This document shows, piece after piece, positions 17,143 to 26,244 of a stretch of DNA of 40,809 nt (position 1 is the first letter of the stretch; each line of letters starts with the position of its first letter). A model generated the notes under the pieces. The model did not search any database. It saw nothing but the letters and a program-made list of their open reading frames with translations, and was not told the DNA's origin. A program made the position numbers and the translations under genes. This DNA comes from Ruminococcus flavefaciens (GTDB lineage Bacteria; Bacillota; Clostridia; Oscillospirales; Ruminococcaceae): the NCBI GenBank assembly GCA_902762855.1, contig CACWPR010000041.1, positions 1 through 40,809 of the forward strand, written 5' to 3'.

Positions 17143-17181
17143 GCAATTATCCAACAAATACTTTTAAGGAGAATGATAACC

Positions 17182-18405
17182 GTGGCATTTTTTAAGAAGA
17201 AGAACAAGCAGGAAGATGAAGTTGAGAAGGTAAAGTCCGAAGAGGAACTGGCTCAGGAGGCTGAGAAAGAGGCAAGACATGACACTAAGCTCATGGTCCT
17301 TGAAAAGCTCAACGAGAAGCTCAAGGGAACTCTTTATGACGAGTGTATAATCATGCCCAAGGGATTCACGATAGACGTTCAGATAGGACGTAAGGAGATA
17401 AAGGATGAGATACATCTTCTCCAGGTCATTTATGTAATAAAGAACGATCTTTTCGATGAGCCGCTCATTGACCCTGTTGACTCACAGGGTCAGTCTGAAG
17501 AAGAGGCTGCACAGATGGCTGTAGAGATATTCTTCGGAGGCGTATGGCATCCGCTCAACCAGTCCATGACCAAGACAAATCCTCAGCACATTTCTGTTGA
17601 CTTCCTCAGACAGCACTATGACTTTGATATGTACTGTCAGTCAGTAGTAAGAATAGGCGTTAAGGACAAGAAGCCTGTTATGGTAATGAATTATCTTATG
17701 GACGAGCTTCCCAAGTATCTTGGCTCCAAGAAGTACTACTGGGTAAGGGCATATCTTGCAAAGTTCAAGGATAAGAAGATGCTGGAAGTACGCATCAACG
17801 GCTCAGTGTGCCCTCAGCTCACAGATAAGCTCAAGCCCTATATTGAGCAGTGGGAGGAAAGCGACAACTTCGTATGTGAAAAGCAGTATGCTATATTCGT
17901 AAATCGTGCAGATGATGAGTGTCCTTTCAAAAAGGAGCTTGTAATGGATTCAGCAAGACAGGCTATAGACATGATGACAAAGATCACAAACCGTGAGGAG
18001 TACATTGCAATGAGCAAGAAGCTGGAAGAGCTCACTGGCAATGCATCGCTTGCATCCGAGATAAGAATATTCATCCCTGAAATATTCGCAAAGCTCACAC
18101 TCGGCTACCGTGAGGGCGACAGCCTCTTCCTTATTGAGGGCGACGGTGAGGAGCAGTCTCAGATAGAGTTCAAGAAAACACAGCTCCGCTCCTACTTCTA
18201 CCTCCAGCAGGCTATCCTGGAGTATCTCAGCACAAATCCTGAGCGTGAGAATGTAACACGTATCGTTACTAACAGTGTAGCATTCAGAGAGATGAAGAAG
18301 GTAACTGACCAGATGAAGGAGCAGGGCAAGGAGATAAAGCCCGCAGACCTCTTCGTACCCGGAACATCATATAAGATAGCAGATGCCGACTACAGAGTAT
18401 GGTAA
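17182..18405 (+). CDS. Uncharacterised cytoplasmic protein
   Basis: 407 residues if GTG 17182 (MAFFKKKNK) is the start. The upstream ATG 17173 is only 1 base from AAGGAG (17166-17171), whereas GTG sits 10 bases away, so GTG is preferred. A charged N-terminal coiled segment (about 5-40) precedes a globular region with IFFGGVWHPLNQSM and QHYDFDMYCQSVVRIG. There is no signal peptide or membrane helix. I do not recognise a catalytic motif. It is translated after prmA with 39 bases between, and ends at a terminator. Confidence 0.7.
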   Translation: MAFFKKKNKQEDEVEKVKSEEELAQEAEKEARHDTKLMVLEKLNEKLKGTLYDECIIMPKGFTIDVQIGRKEIKDEIHLLQVIYVIKNDLFDEPLIDPVDSQGQSEEEAAQMAVEIFFGGVWHPLNQSMTKTNPQHISVDFLRQHYDFDMYCQSVVRIGVKDKKPVMVMNYLMDELPKYLGSKKYYWVRAYLAKFKDKKMLEVRINGSVCPQLTDKLKPYIEQWEESDNFVCEKQYAIFVNRADDECPFKKELVMDSARQAIDMMTKITNREEYIAMSKKLEELTGNASLASEIRIFIPEIFAKLTLGYREGDSLFLIEGDGEEQSQIEFKKTQLRSYFYLQQAILEYLSTNPERENVTRIVTNSVAFREMKKVTDQMKEQGKEIKPADLFVPGTSYKIADADYRVW

Positions 18406-18410
18406 AAAGC

Positions 18411-18436
18411 AAAAGCCTGAGAGATCAGGCTTTTTT
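18411..18436 (+). terminator. Intrinsic terminator after the 407-residue protein gene
   Basis: AAAAGCCTGA (18411-18420), loop GAGA, TCAGGCTTTTTT. Clean and strong. Confidence 0.92.
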
Positions 18437-18480
18437 GCGTGAAAAAAAGCGAAATTTTTTCATAAAATCGGAAAAAATGC

Positions 18481-18509
18481 TTGACAAACTGTAATTACTG
18501 TGATAAAAT
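18481..18509 (+). promoter_or_regulatory. Promoter of rplU-prp-rpmA
   Basis: Perfect TTGACA (18481-18486), 17-base spacer, TAAAAT (18504-18509) with extended -10 TGA. Confidence 0.82.
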
Positions 18510-18510
18510 A

Positions 18511-18590
18511 TTATTGCCGCTTGTAAACGGGTCTGACAAGCTGTGTCCGCACACACCCGTACAGCGAGTTTATTGAAAAGGCAGGTGCCA
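18511..18590 (+). promoter_or_regulatory. L21 leader (ribosomal protein leader RNA)
   Basis: The leader between promoter and rplU reads CCGCTTGTAAACGGG... and ends ...GCGAGTTTATTGAAAAGG, which matches my memory of the conserved L21 leader family of Firmicutes (Rfam RF00559), thought to mediate feedback by L21. Location directly upstream of rplU supports it. An Infernal search would settle it. Confidence 0.65.
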
Positions 18591-18594
18591 CAAT

Positions 18595-18906
18595 ATGTAC
18601 GCAGTTATTGAAACCGGCGGAAAGCAGTATCAGGTAAACGAGGGTGATATCATCTTCATCGAGAAGCTCGCAGCAGAGGCTGACGAGACAGTTACTTTTG
18701 ACAAGGTAGTTGCTCTCGGCGCAGACGATGGACTCAAGATCGGAGCTCCCTACGTTGACGGTGCAGCTGTAGAGGCTAAGGTTCTGAAGAACGGCAAGGC
18801 TAAGAAGATCACTGTTTTCACTTACAAGCCTAAGAAGGGTGAGAAGAAGAAGCAGGGTCACAGACAGCCTTACACTCAGGTCAAGATCGAAGCTATCAAG
18901 GCTTGA
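18595..18906 (+). CDS. rplU: Large-subunit ribosomal protein L21
   Basis: 103 residues with the start [18 protein letters not shown] and the basic C-terminal [19 protein letters not shown]. Normal length. First gene of the conserved rplU-prp-rpmA unit. Confidence 0.97.
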   Translation: MYAVIETGGKQYQVNEGDIIFIEKLAAEADETVTFDKVVALGADDGLKIGAPYVDGAAVEAKVLKNGKAKKITVFTYKPKKGEKKKQGHRQPYTQVKIEAIKA

Positions 18907-18908
18907 CC

Positions 18909-19217
18909 ATGATCCAGGCAAAGTTCTATGGATCAAAGGGTAACCTTGTAGGATTCCGTATAAGCGGTCACTCCGGCTACGCCGAGAGAGGCAGCGACGT
19001 TGCCTGTGCAGCAGTTTCATCGGCGGTCCAGTTAACGGCGAATATGCTGGAGGGACTGGGTCATTCACCTGAGATAAAGGTGGACGACAATGTCATTGAG
19101 TGCAGGGTAAGTCCTGACAAAGATGCATCACGGATGATAGAAGTGCTCAGGGAGCATTTCGGAGCGATCCTTGAGGAGTTCCCGAAAACAATCAAAATCA
19201 CTATTTCGGAGGTGTAA
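18909..19217 (+). CDS. prp: Prp, cysteine protease that processes L27
   Basis: 102 residues. The family motif [21 protein letters not shown] carries the catalytic His and Cys. In Firmicutes Prp (YsxB) removes the N-terminal extension of L27, allowing ribosome maturation. It lies between rplU and rpmA as in Staphylococcus and Bacillus. ATG 18909, 2 bases after the rplU stop, is preferred over TTG 18903, which overlaps it. Confidence 0.93.
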   Translation: MIQAKFYGSKGNLVGFRISGHSGYAERGSDVACAAVSSAVQLTANMLEGLGHSPEIKVDDNVIECRVSPDKDASRMIEVLREHFGAILEEFPKTIKITISEV

Positions 19218-19219
19218 GT

Positions 19220-19504
19220 ATGTTAAAGATCAGTATGCAGTTCTTCGCTCATAAAAAGGGTGTTGGTTCTACAAAGAACGGACGTGACTCTGAGGCTAAG
19301 AGACTCGGTGTCAAGAGAGCAGACGGCCAGTTTGTACAGGCTGGAAACATCATCGTTCGTCAGAGAGGTACACACATCCATCCCGGTGAGGGCGTAGGTA
19401 TCGGTTCAGACGATACATTATTCGCTACAGTAAGCGGTAAGGTAAAGTTCGAGCGTTACGGCCGTGACCGTAAGAAGGTCTCAGTTTACGCAGTTGAGCA
19501 GTGA
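19220..19504 (+). CDS. rpmA: Large-subunit ribosomal protein L27 with cleavable N-terminus
   Basis: 94 residues starting [21 protein letters not shown]. The sequence before AHKKG is the extension cut by Prp after the two phenylalanines, so mature L27 starts at Ala10. Prp is encoded immediately upstream, so substrate and protease are co-transcribed. Ribosome site GGAGGTG (19208-19214) overlaps the prp stop. Confidence 0.97.
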   Translation: MLKISMQFFAHKKGVGSTKNGRDSEAKRLGVKRADGQFVQAGNIIVRQRGTHIHPGEGVGIGSDDTLFATVSGKVKFERYGRDRKKVSVYAVEQ

Positions 19505-19522
19505 CCCGCATCACAGAAAATA

Positions 19523-19552
19523 AATCCCGAGCTTACCGCTTGGGATTTTTCT
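19523..19552 (+). terminator. Intrinsic terminator after rpmA
   Basis: AATCCCGAGC (19523-19532) pairs with GCTTGGGATT through one G-U pair and is followed by T-rich TTTCTTT. Confidence 0.85.
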
Positions 19553-19564
19553 TTAGAAGTTTAA

Positions 19565-20854
<1,290 letters not shown>

Positions 20855-20855
20855 T

Positions 20856-21266
20856 ATGGGAAGAGAGTATATATCAGTCCGGGAAGCTAATACCTACAGT
20901 CCGCTTAGTCTTGCGTTTCTCGGAGACAGTGTTTATGATACACTGGTAAGAGAACATCTTCTGCTGAAGGCGAATATGCCTGTAGCGAAGCTCCACTCTG
21001 CCAAGATAAAGCTGGTGTGTGCAGAATTTCAGTCTGCCGGCTATGATAAGATAGCGGAGCATCTCAGCGAGCAGGAGCTGTCAGTTCTTAAAAGAGGGCG
21101 CAATGCCACTGGAAATACAGTCCCTAAACACGCAGAGGCTGTGCAGTACAGACGTGCAACGGCTATAGAGAGCCTTTTCGGGTACCTCTATCTGATAGGT
21201 GAGAATGAACGTATACGGGAGCTTTTCGGTATTATAATAAGTGAAACAGAGACTATAACTGACTAA
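20856..21266 (+). CDS. mrnC: Mini-ribonuclease III (MrnC)
   Basis: 136 residues consisting of an RNase III catalytic domain alone, with no double-stranded RNA-binding domain, as in Mini-III. The signature LSLAFLGDSVYDTLVREHLL contains the active-site Asp and Glu-rich segments, and AVQYRRATAIESLFGYLYLIG the C-terminal acidic residues. In Bacillus it matures 23S rRNA. TTG 20832 overlaps obg; ATG 20856 is chosen, one base after the obg stop. Confidence 0.88.
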   Translation: MGREYISVREANTYSPLSLAFLGDSVYDTLVREHLLLKANMPVAKLHSAKIKLVCAEFQSAGYDKIAEHLSEQELSVLKRGRNATGNTVPKHAEAVQYRRATAIESLFGYLYLIGENERIRELFGIIISETETITD

Positions 21267-21454
21267 GGGAGCGCAGAGCTTCAAGTCATATTAAAGTCTG
21301 ATATGAAAGTAAAAGAGCACGGAGCCTGTAAGACATTCAGGTGCTGTGTATAACATAGATCAGGGCATAAAGGAGGATGCTTTTCTCCTGAAAATGTCAG
21401 ATGAGATAATAATCATATAATACTAAAATTTAATCTGATAGGAGTGTAAAACCA
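21267..21454 (+). promoter_or_regulatory. 188-base gap before yebC: hairpins and a possible promoter
   Basis: Holds TCATAT (21286-21291) with ATATGA (21301-21306), and AGGAG with CTCCT around 21371-21389. TATAAT at 21416-21421 lacks a recognisable -35 but is placed for a yebC promoter. No T-run marks an end of the obg-mrnC transcript, so yebC may also be read through. Nothing here is a known RNA family to me. Confidence 0.3.
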
Positions 21455-22189
21455 ATGTCAGGACATTCAAAATGGAATAACATCAAGCGTAAGAAAGAGG
21501 CAACAGATGCTGCCAAGGGTAAGATCTTCACAAAGATCGGCCGTGAGATCACTGTTGTCGTAAAGGAAGGCGGTCCGGACCCGAACAATAACAGCAAGCT
21601 CCGTGACCTTATTGCAAAGGCCAAGGCAAACAACGTCCCCAACGACAATATTGACAGGATCATCAAGAAGGCTGCCGGCGGCGAGGATAAGAACAACTAC
21701 GAGAACATTACATACGAGGGATACGGTCCTAACGGAGTAGCTGTTATCGTAGAGTGTCTTACAGACAACAGAAACAGAACAGCCGGCGAAGTGCGTCACT
21801 ACTTTGACAAGTTCGGCGGAAACCTCGGCACTATCGGATGCGTTTCCTTCATGTTCACCACAAAGGGAATCGTTATCCTTGAAAATACCGGACTTGACGA
21901 GGATGCTGTAATGGACGACGTCTTCGAGTTCGGCGGCGATGACTTCGACATCAGCGAAGATACAGTTGAGATCGAGTGCGCTCCTGAGAACGTTCATGCA
22001 CTTCGTGAGGGACTTACCGGAAAGGGCTACAATGTTATCTCAGCAGAGGTAGAGCAGATACCTTCAACATATGCAACACTTACAGATGAGGAGCATATCA
22101 AGAAGATGAATCTTCTCCTTGAGCATCTTGAGGACAATGATGATGTACAGAATGTATATCATAACTGGGAGATGCCTGACGAGGAATAA
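21455..22189 (+). CDS. YebC/PmpR-family protein
   Basis: 244 residues starting MSGHSKWNNIKRKKEATDAAKGK, the invariant start of this family, with full-length three-domain structure. YebC-type proteins were annotated as transcription regulators; the wider family includes ribosome-associated factors that relieve stalling at proline runs, and I cannot assign which role applies. The start is preceded by TAGGAGTG. Confidence 0.95.
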   Translation: MSGHSKWNNIKRKKEATDAAKGKIFTKIGREITVVVKEGGPDPNNNSKLRDLIAKAKANNVPNDNIDRIIKKAAGGEDKNNYENITYEGYGPNGVAVIVECLTDNRNRTAGEVRHYFDKFGGNLGTIGCVSFMFTTKGIVILENTGLDEDAVMDDVFEFGGDDFDISEDTVEIECAPENVHALREGLTGKGYNVISAEVEQIPSTYATLTDEEHIKKMNLLLEHLEDNDDVQNVYHNWEMPDEE

Positions 22190-22203
22190 TAATGACGTAA
22201 GTG

Positions 22204-22235
22204 GAGGGACCGGATGAGCGTCCCTCTATTTTTTA
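22204..22235 (+). terminator. Intrinsic terminator after yebC
   Basis: GAGGGAC (22204-22210), 9-base loop, GTCCCTC (22220-22226), then TATTTTTT. Confidence 0.88.
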
Positions 22236-22248
22236 CATGGAGGCGAAT

Positions 22249-22749
22249 ATGGATATAAAAATAGAGAAGGTCTGTACCGACGATGAGCTGAAGAGCATTG
22301 CTGTACTTGCAAATGAGATATGGCATGAGTGTTTTCCTGGAATAATTTCAGAGCAGCAGATAGACTATATGGTAGAAAAGTTCCAGTCCTATGATGCGAT
22401 GAAGGCGCAGATAGGGGGGCAGTCATACAGTTATCTCGGAGTATACGACGGCGGGGAGCTCTGCGGGTATATTGGTATAAAACCGGAGGATGACGAAAGG
22501 TTCTTTCTCAGCAAGCTGTACCTTCGCAGTGACAAGCGAGGGCAAGGCATCGCCTCTGTTATGCTGAAAAGAGTATTTGCTGAGGCTGAAAAAGCAGGGA
22601 AAAAGACGGTATATCTGACGGTCAACAAGCATAATGACCATGCAGCAGATGTTTATAAAAAAACTGGATTCACTATCAAAGCGCTGACAGTCACTGACAT
22701 TGGCAGTGGATTTGTAATGGACGACTACGTTATGGAATACAAACTGTAA
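22249..22749 (+). CDS. GNAT-family acetyltransferase
   Basis: 166 residues with the acetyl-CoA-binding segment LRSDKRGQGIASVMLKRVFAEA and a GNAT C-terminal pattern (VNKHNDHAADVYKKTGF). TGGAGG (22238-22243) sits 5 bases before ATG 22249; the in-frame start at 22237 overlaps this ribosome site and the 22201 one lies in the terminator. Substrate unknown; the family includes N-terminal and small-molecule acetyltransferases. Confidence 0.85.
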   Translation: MDIKIEKVCTDDELKSIAVLANEIWHECFPGIISEQQIDYMVEKFQSYDAMKAQIGGQSYSYLGVYDGGELCGYIGIKPEDDERFFLSKLYLRSDKRGQGIASVMLKRVFAEAEKAGKKTVYLTVNKHNDHAADVYKKTGFTIKALTVTDIGSGFVMDDYVMEYKL

Positions 22750-22753
22750 TAAC

Positions 22754-22782
22754 TTGACGAGCTTGCTTATATAATATATACT
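22754..22782 (+). promoter_or_regulatory. Promoter of mntP
   Basis: TTGACG (22754-22759), 17-base spacer, TATACT (22777-22782). The leader is only about 25 nt, so there is no room for the yybP-ykoY manganese riboswitch often seen at this gene. Confidence 0.65.
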
Positions 22783-22813
22783 ATAAAGGCAATAAAAAAA
22801 GTGAGGTCACAAA

Positions 22814-23380
22814 ATGGGAATTACAGAATTGGTCCTGCTATCAGTTGGGCTTGCCATGGACGCATTTTCAGTATCAGTCTGTAAGGGACTCAGCATGAGG
22901 AAGCTCAATGTTAAAGGCGGGCTTATAACAGCGATGTTTTTTGGTGTATTTCAGGCAGTAATGCCTCTGGCAGGGTACTTTCTTGGAAGTAGGTTTGCAG
23001 GATACATCACATCGGTTAGTCACTGGGTAGCGTTCATCCTTCTTGGAGTGATCGGAGGAAAAATGATATTTGAGGCACTGAGTGAAAATTCTGAAGTTGA
23101 GTCTGGTGATTATCGACTTGACATCAGTGAGCTTTTTCTTCTGGCTGTAGCTACAAGTATAGATGCACTTGCTGTTGGCGTAGTATTTGCCGCAGAAGAA
23201 GTCCGGCTCATGTTTTCGGTAGTTATGATAGGAGTCATAACCTTTGTATTGTCATTTGCCGGCATAGTGATCGGAAATCGTTTTGGCAGCCGTTATGAAA
23301 AGAAAGCCGAGATAGCCGGAGGAATTATACTCGTTCTGATCGGAGCCAAACTTCTTCTTGAAGGACTTGGCATATTGTAA
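22814..23380 (+). CDS. mntP: Manganese efflux pump MntP
   Basis: 188 residues, six helices. Two repeated halves carry the conserved acidic segments GLAMDAFSVSVCKGL (helix 1) and ATSIDALAVGVVFA (helix 4). Length and pattern match MntP/YebN. It exports Mn2+. Probably a single gene unit with its own promoter and a terminator. Confidence 0.92.
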   Translation: MGITELVLLSVGLAMDAFSVSVCKGLSMRKLNVKGGLITAMFFGVFQAVMPLAGYFLGSRFAGYITSVSHWVAFILLGVIGGKMIFEALSENSEVESGDYRLDISELFLLAVATSIDALAVGVVFAAEEVRLMFSVVMIGVITFVLSFAGIVIGNRFGSRYEKKAEIAGGIILVLIGAKLLLEGLGIL

Positions 23381-23384
23381 AAGA

Positions 23385-23409
23385 AAAGCCGCAGCTAAGC
23401 TGCGGCTTT
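23385..23409. terminator. Bidirectional terminator between mntP and the InlB-repeat gene
   Basis: AAAGCCGCAGC (23385-23395), loop TAA, GCTGCGGCTTT (23399-23409). Perfect 11-bp stem with T-rich flanks on both strands, between convergent genes. Confidence 0.9.
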
Positions 23410-23414
23410 GTGTT

Positions 23415-24785
23415 TTATTCAGAAATTTCAGGAACTTCAGGAAGTTCGTTAATAAGGTCAAGAAGCAGCTTCTGAACAGACTGAGCATCCTTAACTGTGA
23501 GGCCGTCACCGGGGTTATAGCAGTCTGCATTTGCAAGCCCCTTGTCAGTAAGAGCATTCTCATCTGAACCGCCGATACCGTATACATCCTTATTAGCTAA
23601 AGCCTGCATTATGAGAACAACGTCGTTCATGAGAACCTGATCATCGCCTGTTGCGTCACCATAGCAGGTAGCAGTTATATCAGATGAAGGTTCAGTAGGC
23701 TTAGAGCCAGCTACCCAGACAGCGCTGAGGCTTATGCCCTTGCCTGCGGGAGCGCCTTCAACATAGAAATCATCGCCAGGCTGATAGATAACACCCTCAT
23801 AGGACCAACCGTCGAAATAGTAGCCTGTTTTTTCAACGTTAATATCGGGGCAAGTGATAGTTGTTCCTGTAGGTCCGGGGATTTTGATGCGCTCTGAATC
23901 CTTTTTGGTGCCTGGGTCAAAGACTATGACATAGGGGATAGGATCCCATACAGCAGTCATAGTAACATCCTGGGAAGGCATCTCAAACATTGAAAGGGGA
24001 AGATAAGTCTTTCCGTCATAGTCGCAGAACCAGCCGGTTATCTTATAACCGATGCGTGAGAACTTGTCAGCAGCGCCGAGGTCTGTTTTGGTGAGTTCAA
24101 GTTTATCGTAAGACATCTGACCTCCGCCGAGGAGATTATCCACATCACCGGCAGTATATGACAGTTTATAGAATGTATGCCATGTAGGAGTAAAGAGGAT
24201 GTCTTTATCATTCATGATAACATTTTCCTGACTCTGGAATTCCATACCGTCATAGGTCCAGCCGACCTGAGCGTACTTCATTTCGGGGTCAACATACTTT
24301 ATAAGCGAAACGTTGACGAACTCGCCTTTTCTGTACTGAACAGGCTTGAGGTCCTTTGAAGTGTCGAATACCAGGTCTCCAAGAGTTGCTTCATAGGAAA
24401 CTGTGTGATAGTTTGAATCCTCCGGATCGGACCATACAGGTACGAGAGTGATATCCTCTTCATAGGCCCAGAAAACGGAATTCGGAGTGTAGCCGTGGAT
24501 ACCGTCGTTGGTCCATCCGCTGAAGGTCAAGCCGTCTTTTTCGAGTTTAGGCGAAGGAAGGCGGTTTGATGAATTAGGCTTGCTGACAATATCCTCGATA
24601 GTCTGAGGATTTCCGTCGGCATCCTCTGCAACAGTCACACCTTCACCGCTAAGGTCGAAGTGGATAGTTACAGTTTCCGGAGCTGAGGTATCAGACTCGG
24701 CATAAGCGGGGAATGCCCCCAGAGAAATAGCGGCCATAACAGCAGAAACGGCTGTAGCTGCGAAACGGTTGATATAGTGTTTCAT
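23415..24785 (-). CDS. Secreted InlB-repeat protein with C-terminal dockerin
   Basis: 456 residues. A signal peptide (helix about 8-28, cleavage after AYA), then four InlB B-repeat/Flg_new-like modules, each ending in a Trp-containing GWxxDG...VPVW or TAVW pattern (e.g. FSGWTNDGIHGY, QVGWTYDGMEF, KITGWFCDYDGK, FDGWSYEGVIY), and a C-terminal dockerin (about 385-456) with MNDVVLIMQALAN. It would be displayed on or attached to the cellulosome scaffold. Its catalytic function is not evident: the repeats look adhesive or structural. Start at 24785 because GGGAGGG lies upstream on the minus strand; an ORF start 126 bases earlier lacks a ribosome site. Confidence 0.85.
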   Translation of the reverse strand: MKHYINRFAATAVSAVMAAISLGAFPAYAESDTSAPETVTIHFDLSGEGVTVAEDADGNPQTIEDIVSKPNSSNRLPSPKLEKDGLTFSGWTNDGIHGYTPNSVFWAYEEDITLVPVWSDPEDSNYHTVSYEATLGDLVFDTSKDLKPVQYRKGEFVNVSLIKYVDPEMKYAQVGWTYDGMEFQSQENVIMNDKDILFTPTWHTFYKLSYTAGDVDNLLGGGQMSYDKLELTKTDLGAADKFSRIGYKITGWFCDYDGKTYLPLSMFEMPSQDVTMTAVWDPIPYVIVFDPGTKKDSERIKIPGPTGTTITCPDINVEKTGYYFDGWSYEGVIYQPGDDFYVEGAPAGKGISLSAVWVAGSKPTEPSSDITATCYGDATGDDQVLMNDVVLIMQALANKDVYGIGGSDENALTDKGLANADCYNPGDGLTVKDAQSVQKLLLDLINELPEVPEISE

Positions 24786-24817
24786 ATTCCCTCCCATCCC
24801 GATGCATTGCACCGGCT

Positions 24818-24994
24818 CTAAATGAAACGATTTTTCGATTGGTCGTATACATAACCGATAGCAGCGAGCTTGCTTTCTATCTGTTCCTGCGGTATGCAGA
24901 GACTTTTGCACATCTCATCAAGAGAGGGGAACTCGTCCCTGAGCTTGGTGTTGACGTAGCTTAAAAGGATAGCGGGGTCATTTGGGATATTCAT
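24818..24994 (-). CDS. DUF4250-family small protein
   Basis: 58 residues, MNIPNDPAILLSYVNTKLRD at the start and IGYVYDQSKNRF at the end, which is the DUF4250 pattern. The family is common in Clostridia and has no known function. CAGGAGGTAA precedes the start on the minus strand. It is first in a probable two-gene unit with the InlB-repeat gene, which begins 32 bases after it. Confidence 0.8.
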   Translation of the reverse strand: MNIPNDPAILLSYVNTKLRDEFPSLDEMCKSLCIPQEQIESKLAAIGYVYDQSKNRFI

Positions 24995-25112
24995 GCTTAC
25001 CTCCTGAAAAATGTCTGAGAGAAAGGTAGGGCATCGGAATGCAGTGCAGGACATTCCGGCTGCAAACAGGTCAAGTGCTAAATGGCCTGTTACCACGTTA
25101 TGTTACAAAATA

Positions 25113-25141
25113 AATATACAATATTAAATAAGTTTTGTCAA
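25113..25141 (-). promoter_or_regulatory. Promoter of the DUF4250/InlB-repeat unit
   Basis: On the minus strand TTGACA (25141-25136), 17-base spacer, TATATT (25118-25113). The leader is about 110 nt. Confidence 0.75.
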
Positions 25142-25196
25142 TAATTTGAGAGAAATCCAAAAATGTAATTTTTTGTAAATAAGTATATACAGATAA

Positions 25197-25230
25197 CAAA
25201 TCCTCCCGGATATATCATCGGGAGGATTTG
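25197..25230 (-). terminator. Hairpin after the four-helix membrane protein gene
   Basis: A perfect 12-bp stem, CAAATCCTCCCG (25197-25208) with CGGGAGGATTTG (25219-25230). The minus-strand tail has only a weak T-run, so termination may be partial. Confidence 0.7.
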
Positions 25231-25238
25231 AATAGATA

Positions 25239-25859
25239 TTATTCATTATTATTCTCATTGAGCTGCGGCGTGGGGAGCTCTTCCATTTTATCGCTGGAGG
25301 TACGCTTCAGGCGGTTGTATTCACACTGGAACTGGTCTATCTTGATGTTTTGTTCATCGAGTCTTTCGTTGAACTGAGGATAGCCGGGAAGCAGTTCAAT
25401 TTTATGGAAAATGATATTGGTATGGAATCCGATGACAGCGGCGGTGAGGCCCAAAAAGCTGTACAGCACAAATACCCAGAAGGAAATAGGAACTCTGTCG
25501 AAGAAGGCCCAATTGCGTTTTACAATAAAGAGAATAAGATTTGCGGTCGTGAAGAAAGCGGCGAAAAATGCCGAAAGATCATGATGACGTTGTGTTATCA
25601 TCAAGCCAAAAACTATCATCATCGGAGCAATGACAGCGGCATCAATCAGCAGAAGGAGATAGTTTGGCGCCAGAGGTTCGGCACCTGCTTTCATGATCAG
25701 GTTAGCATCGACTCCAATGCATATAAGGTTCAGAAAACTATAAAGAAGCAAAAGTATAGATGAGAGTATGAAGTAGAAAAAAAGCACGCCGTATATTCTG
25801 TTGCATTTCATAAGCAAAGCCCGGTTTCGGGCATAATCATATTCTAATATTTCTTTCAT
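25239..25859 (-). CDS. Uncharacterised four-helix membrane protein
   Basis: 206 residues, about four membrane helices (near 25-48, 70-90, 100-125 and 130-155) and a charged cytoplasmic tail with DEQNIKIDQFQCEYNRLK, probably coiled coil. Start at 25859 with GGGAGG upstream on the minus strand. No recognised domain. Transcribed alone from the promoter at 25882-25910. Confidence 0.7.
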   Translation of the reverse strand: MKEILEYDYARNRALLMKCNRIYGVLFFYFILSSILLLLYSFLNLICIGVDANLIMKAGAEPLAPNYLLLLIDAAVIAPMMIVFGLMITQRHHDLSAFFAAFFTTANLILFIVKRNWAFFDRVPISFWVFVLYSFLGLTAAVIGFHTNIIFHKIELLPGYPQFNERLDEQNIKIDQFQCEYNRLKRTSSDKMEELPTPQLNENNNE

Positions 25860-25881
25860 GGTGATCCCTCCCTTAAATTTA

Positions 25882-25910
25882 AGTATATCAGTAAAACTAT
25901 TAAAAGTCAA
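25882..25910 (-). promoter_or_regulatory. Promoter of the four-helix membrane protein gene
   Basis: On the minus strand TTGACT (25910-25905), 17-base spacer, TATACT (25887-25882), just upstream of the ribosome site. Confidence 0.65.
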
Positions 25911-26128
25911 TACATTATTTTGAATATTACATAATTGTAATATGACTAATCATATAGAAAAACAAGGATATAAATAATACCGTATTTTTTTACAGGCGGA
26001 CTGGTTGTTAACCGCAGTTAGCCAATATTTGTTAGTGTAGTAAAACTTACAATGTTAAAATTGTATAAAACCAACAAAAAACTACTGTCGATTTAGGTTA
26101 AATTAGAAATAGAATTTTTTTATAATAT
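25911..26128. promoter_or_regulatory. AT-rich divergent region with dyads upstream of the hydrogenase operon
   Basis: No gene between 25860 and 26244. Seen here: a dyad ATATTACA-TAAT-TGTAATAT (25924-25943); a near-repeat GTTAACC (26007-26013), GTTAGCC (26017-26023) and GTTAGTG (26031-26037); and a second dyad TACAAT-GTTAAA-ATTGTA (26048-26065). These could be operators for either divergent unit. The redox repressor Rex is a natural candidate for a hydrogenase operon, but none of the sites matches its TTGTTAA-N4-TTAACAA consensus well. Confidence 0.4.
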
Positions 26129-26129
26129 A

Positions 26130-26138
26130 TGTTATAAT
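26130..26138 (+). promoter_or_regulatory. Promoter -10 of the hydCBA operon
   Basis: Consensus TATAAT (26133-26138) with extended -10 TGT. The -35 at about 26110-26115 (TAGAAT) is poor, as expected for a promoter that depends on an activator or on the extended -10. The leader is about 100 nt with no recognisable RNA element. Confidence 0.6.
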
Positions 26139-26244
26139 ACATTAAGATATGTGGGATGTAATATGGTGCTCACTGTATCTTGAAGATGTCTCTGCAGGCT
26201 TCTTTGTTACATTTTTCACATTTAAAATCAAGGAGGTTCATCTA

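Noticed and set aside
22754-22813. Possible yybP-ykoY manganese riboswitch at mntP
   Set aside because: The predicted leader is about 25 nt, too short for this riboswitch.
26001-26025. Rex operator before the hydrogenase operon
   Set aside because: TTGTTAA is present but the second half-site TTAACAA at the right spacing is not.
26149-26244. Upstream in-frame extension of hydC (32 residues)
   Set aside because: No ribosome site at 26149 and it starts within about 10 bases of the expected transcript start; ATG 26245 has a strong SD.
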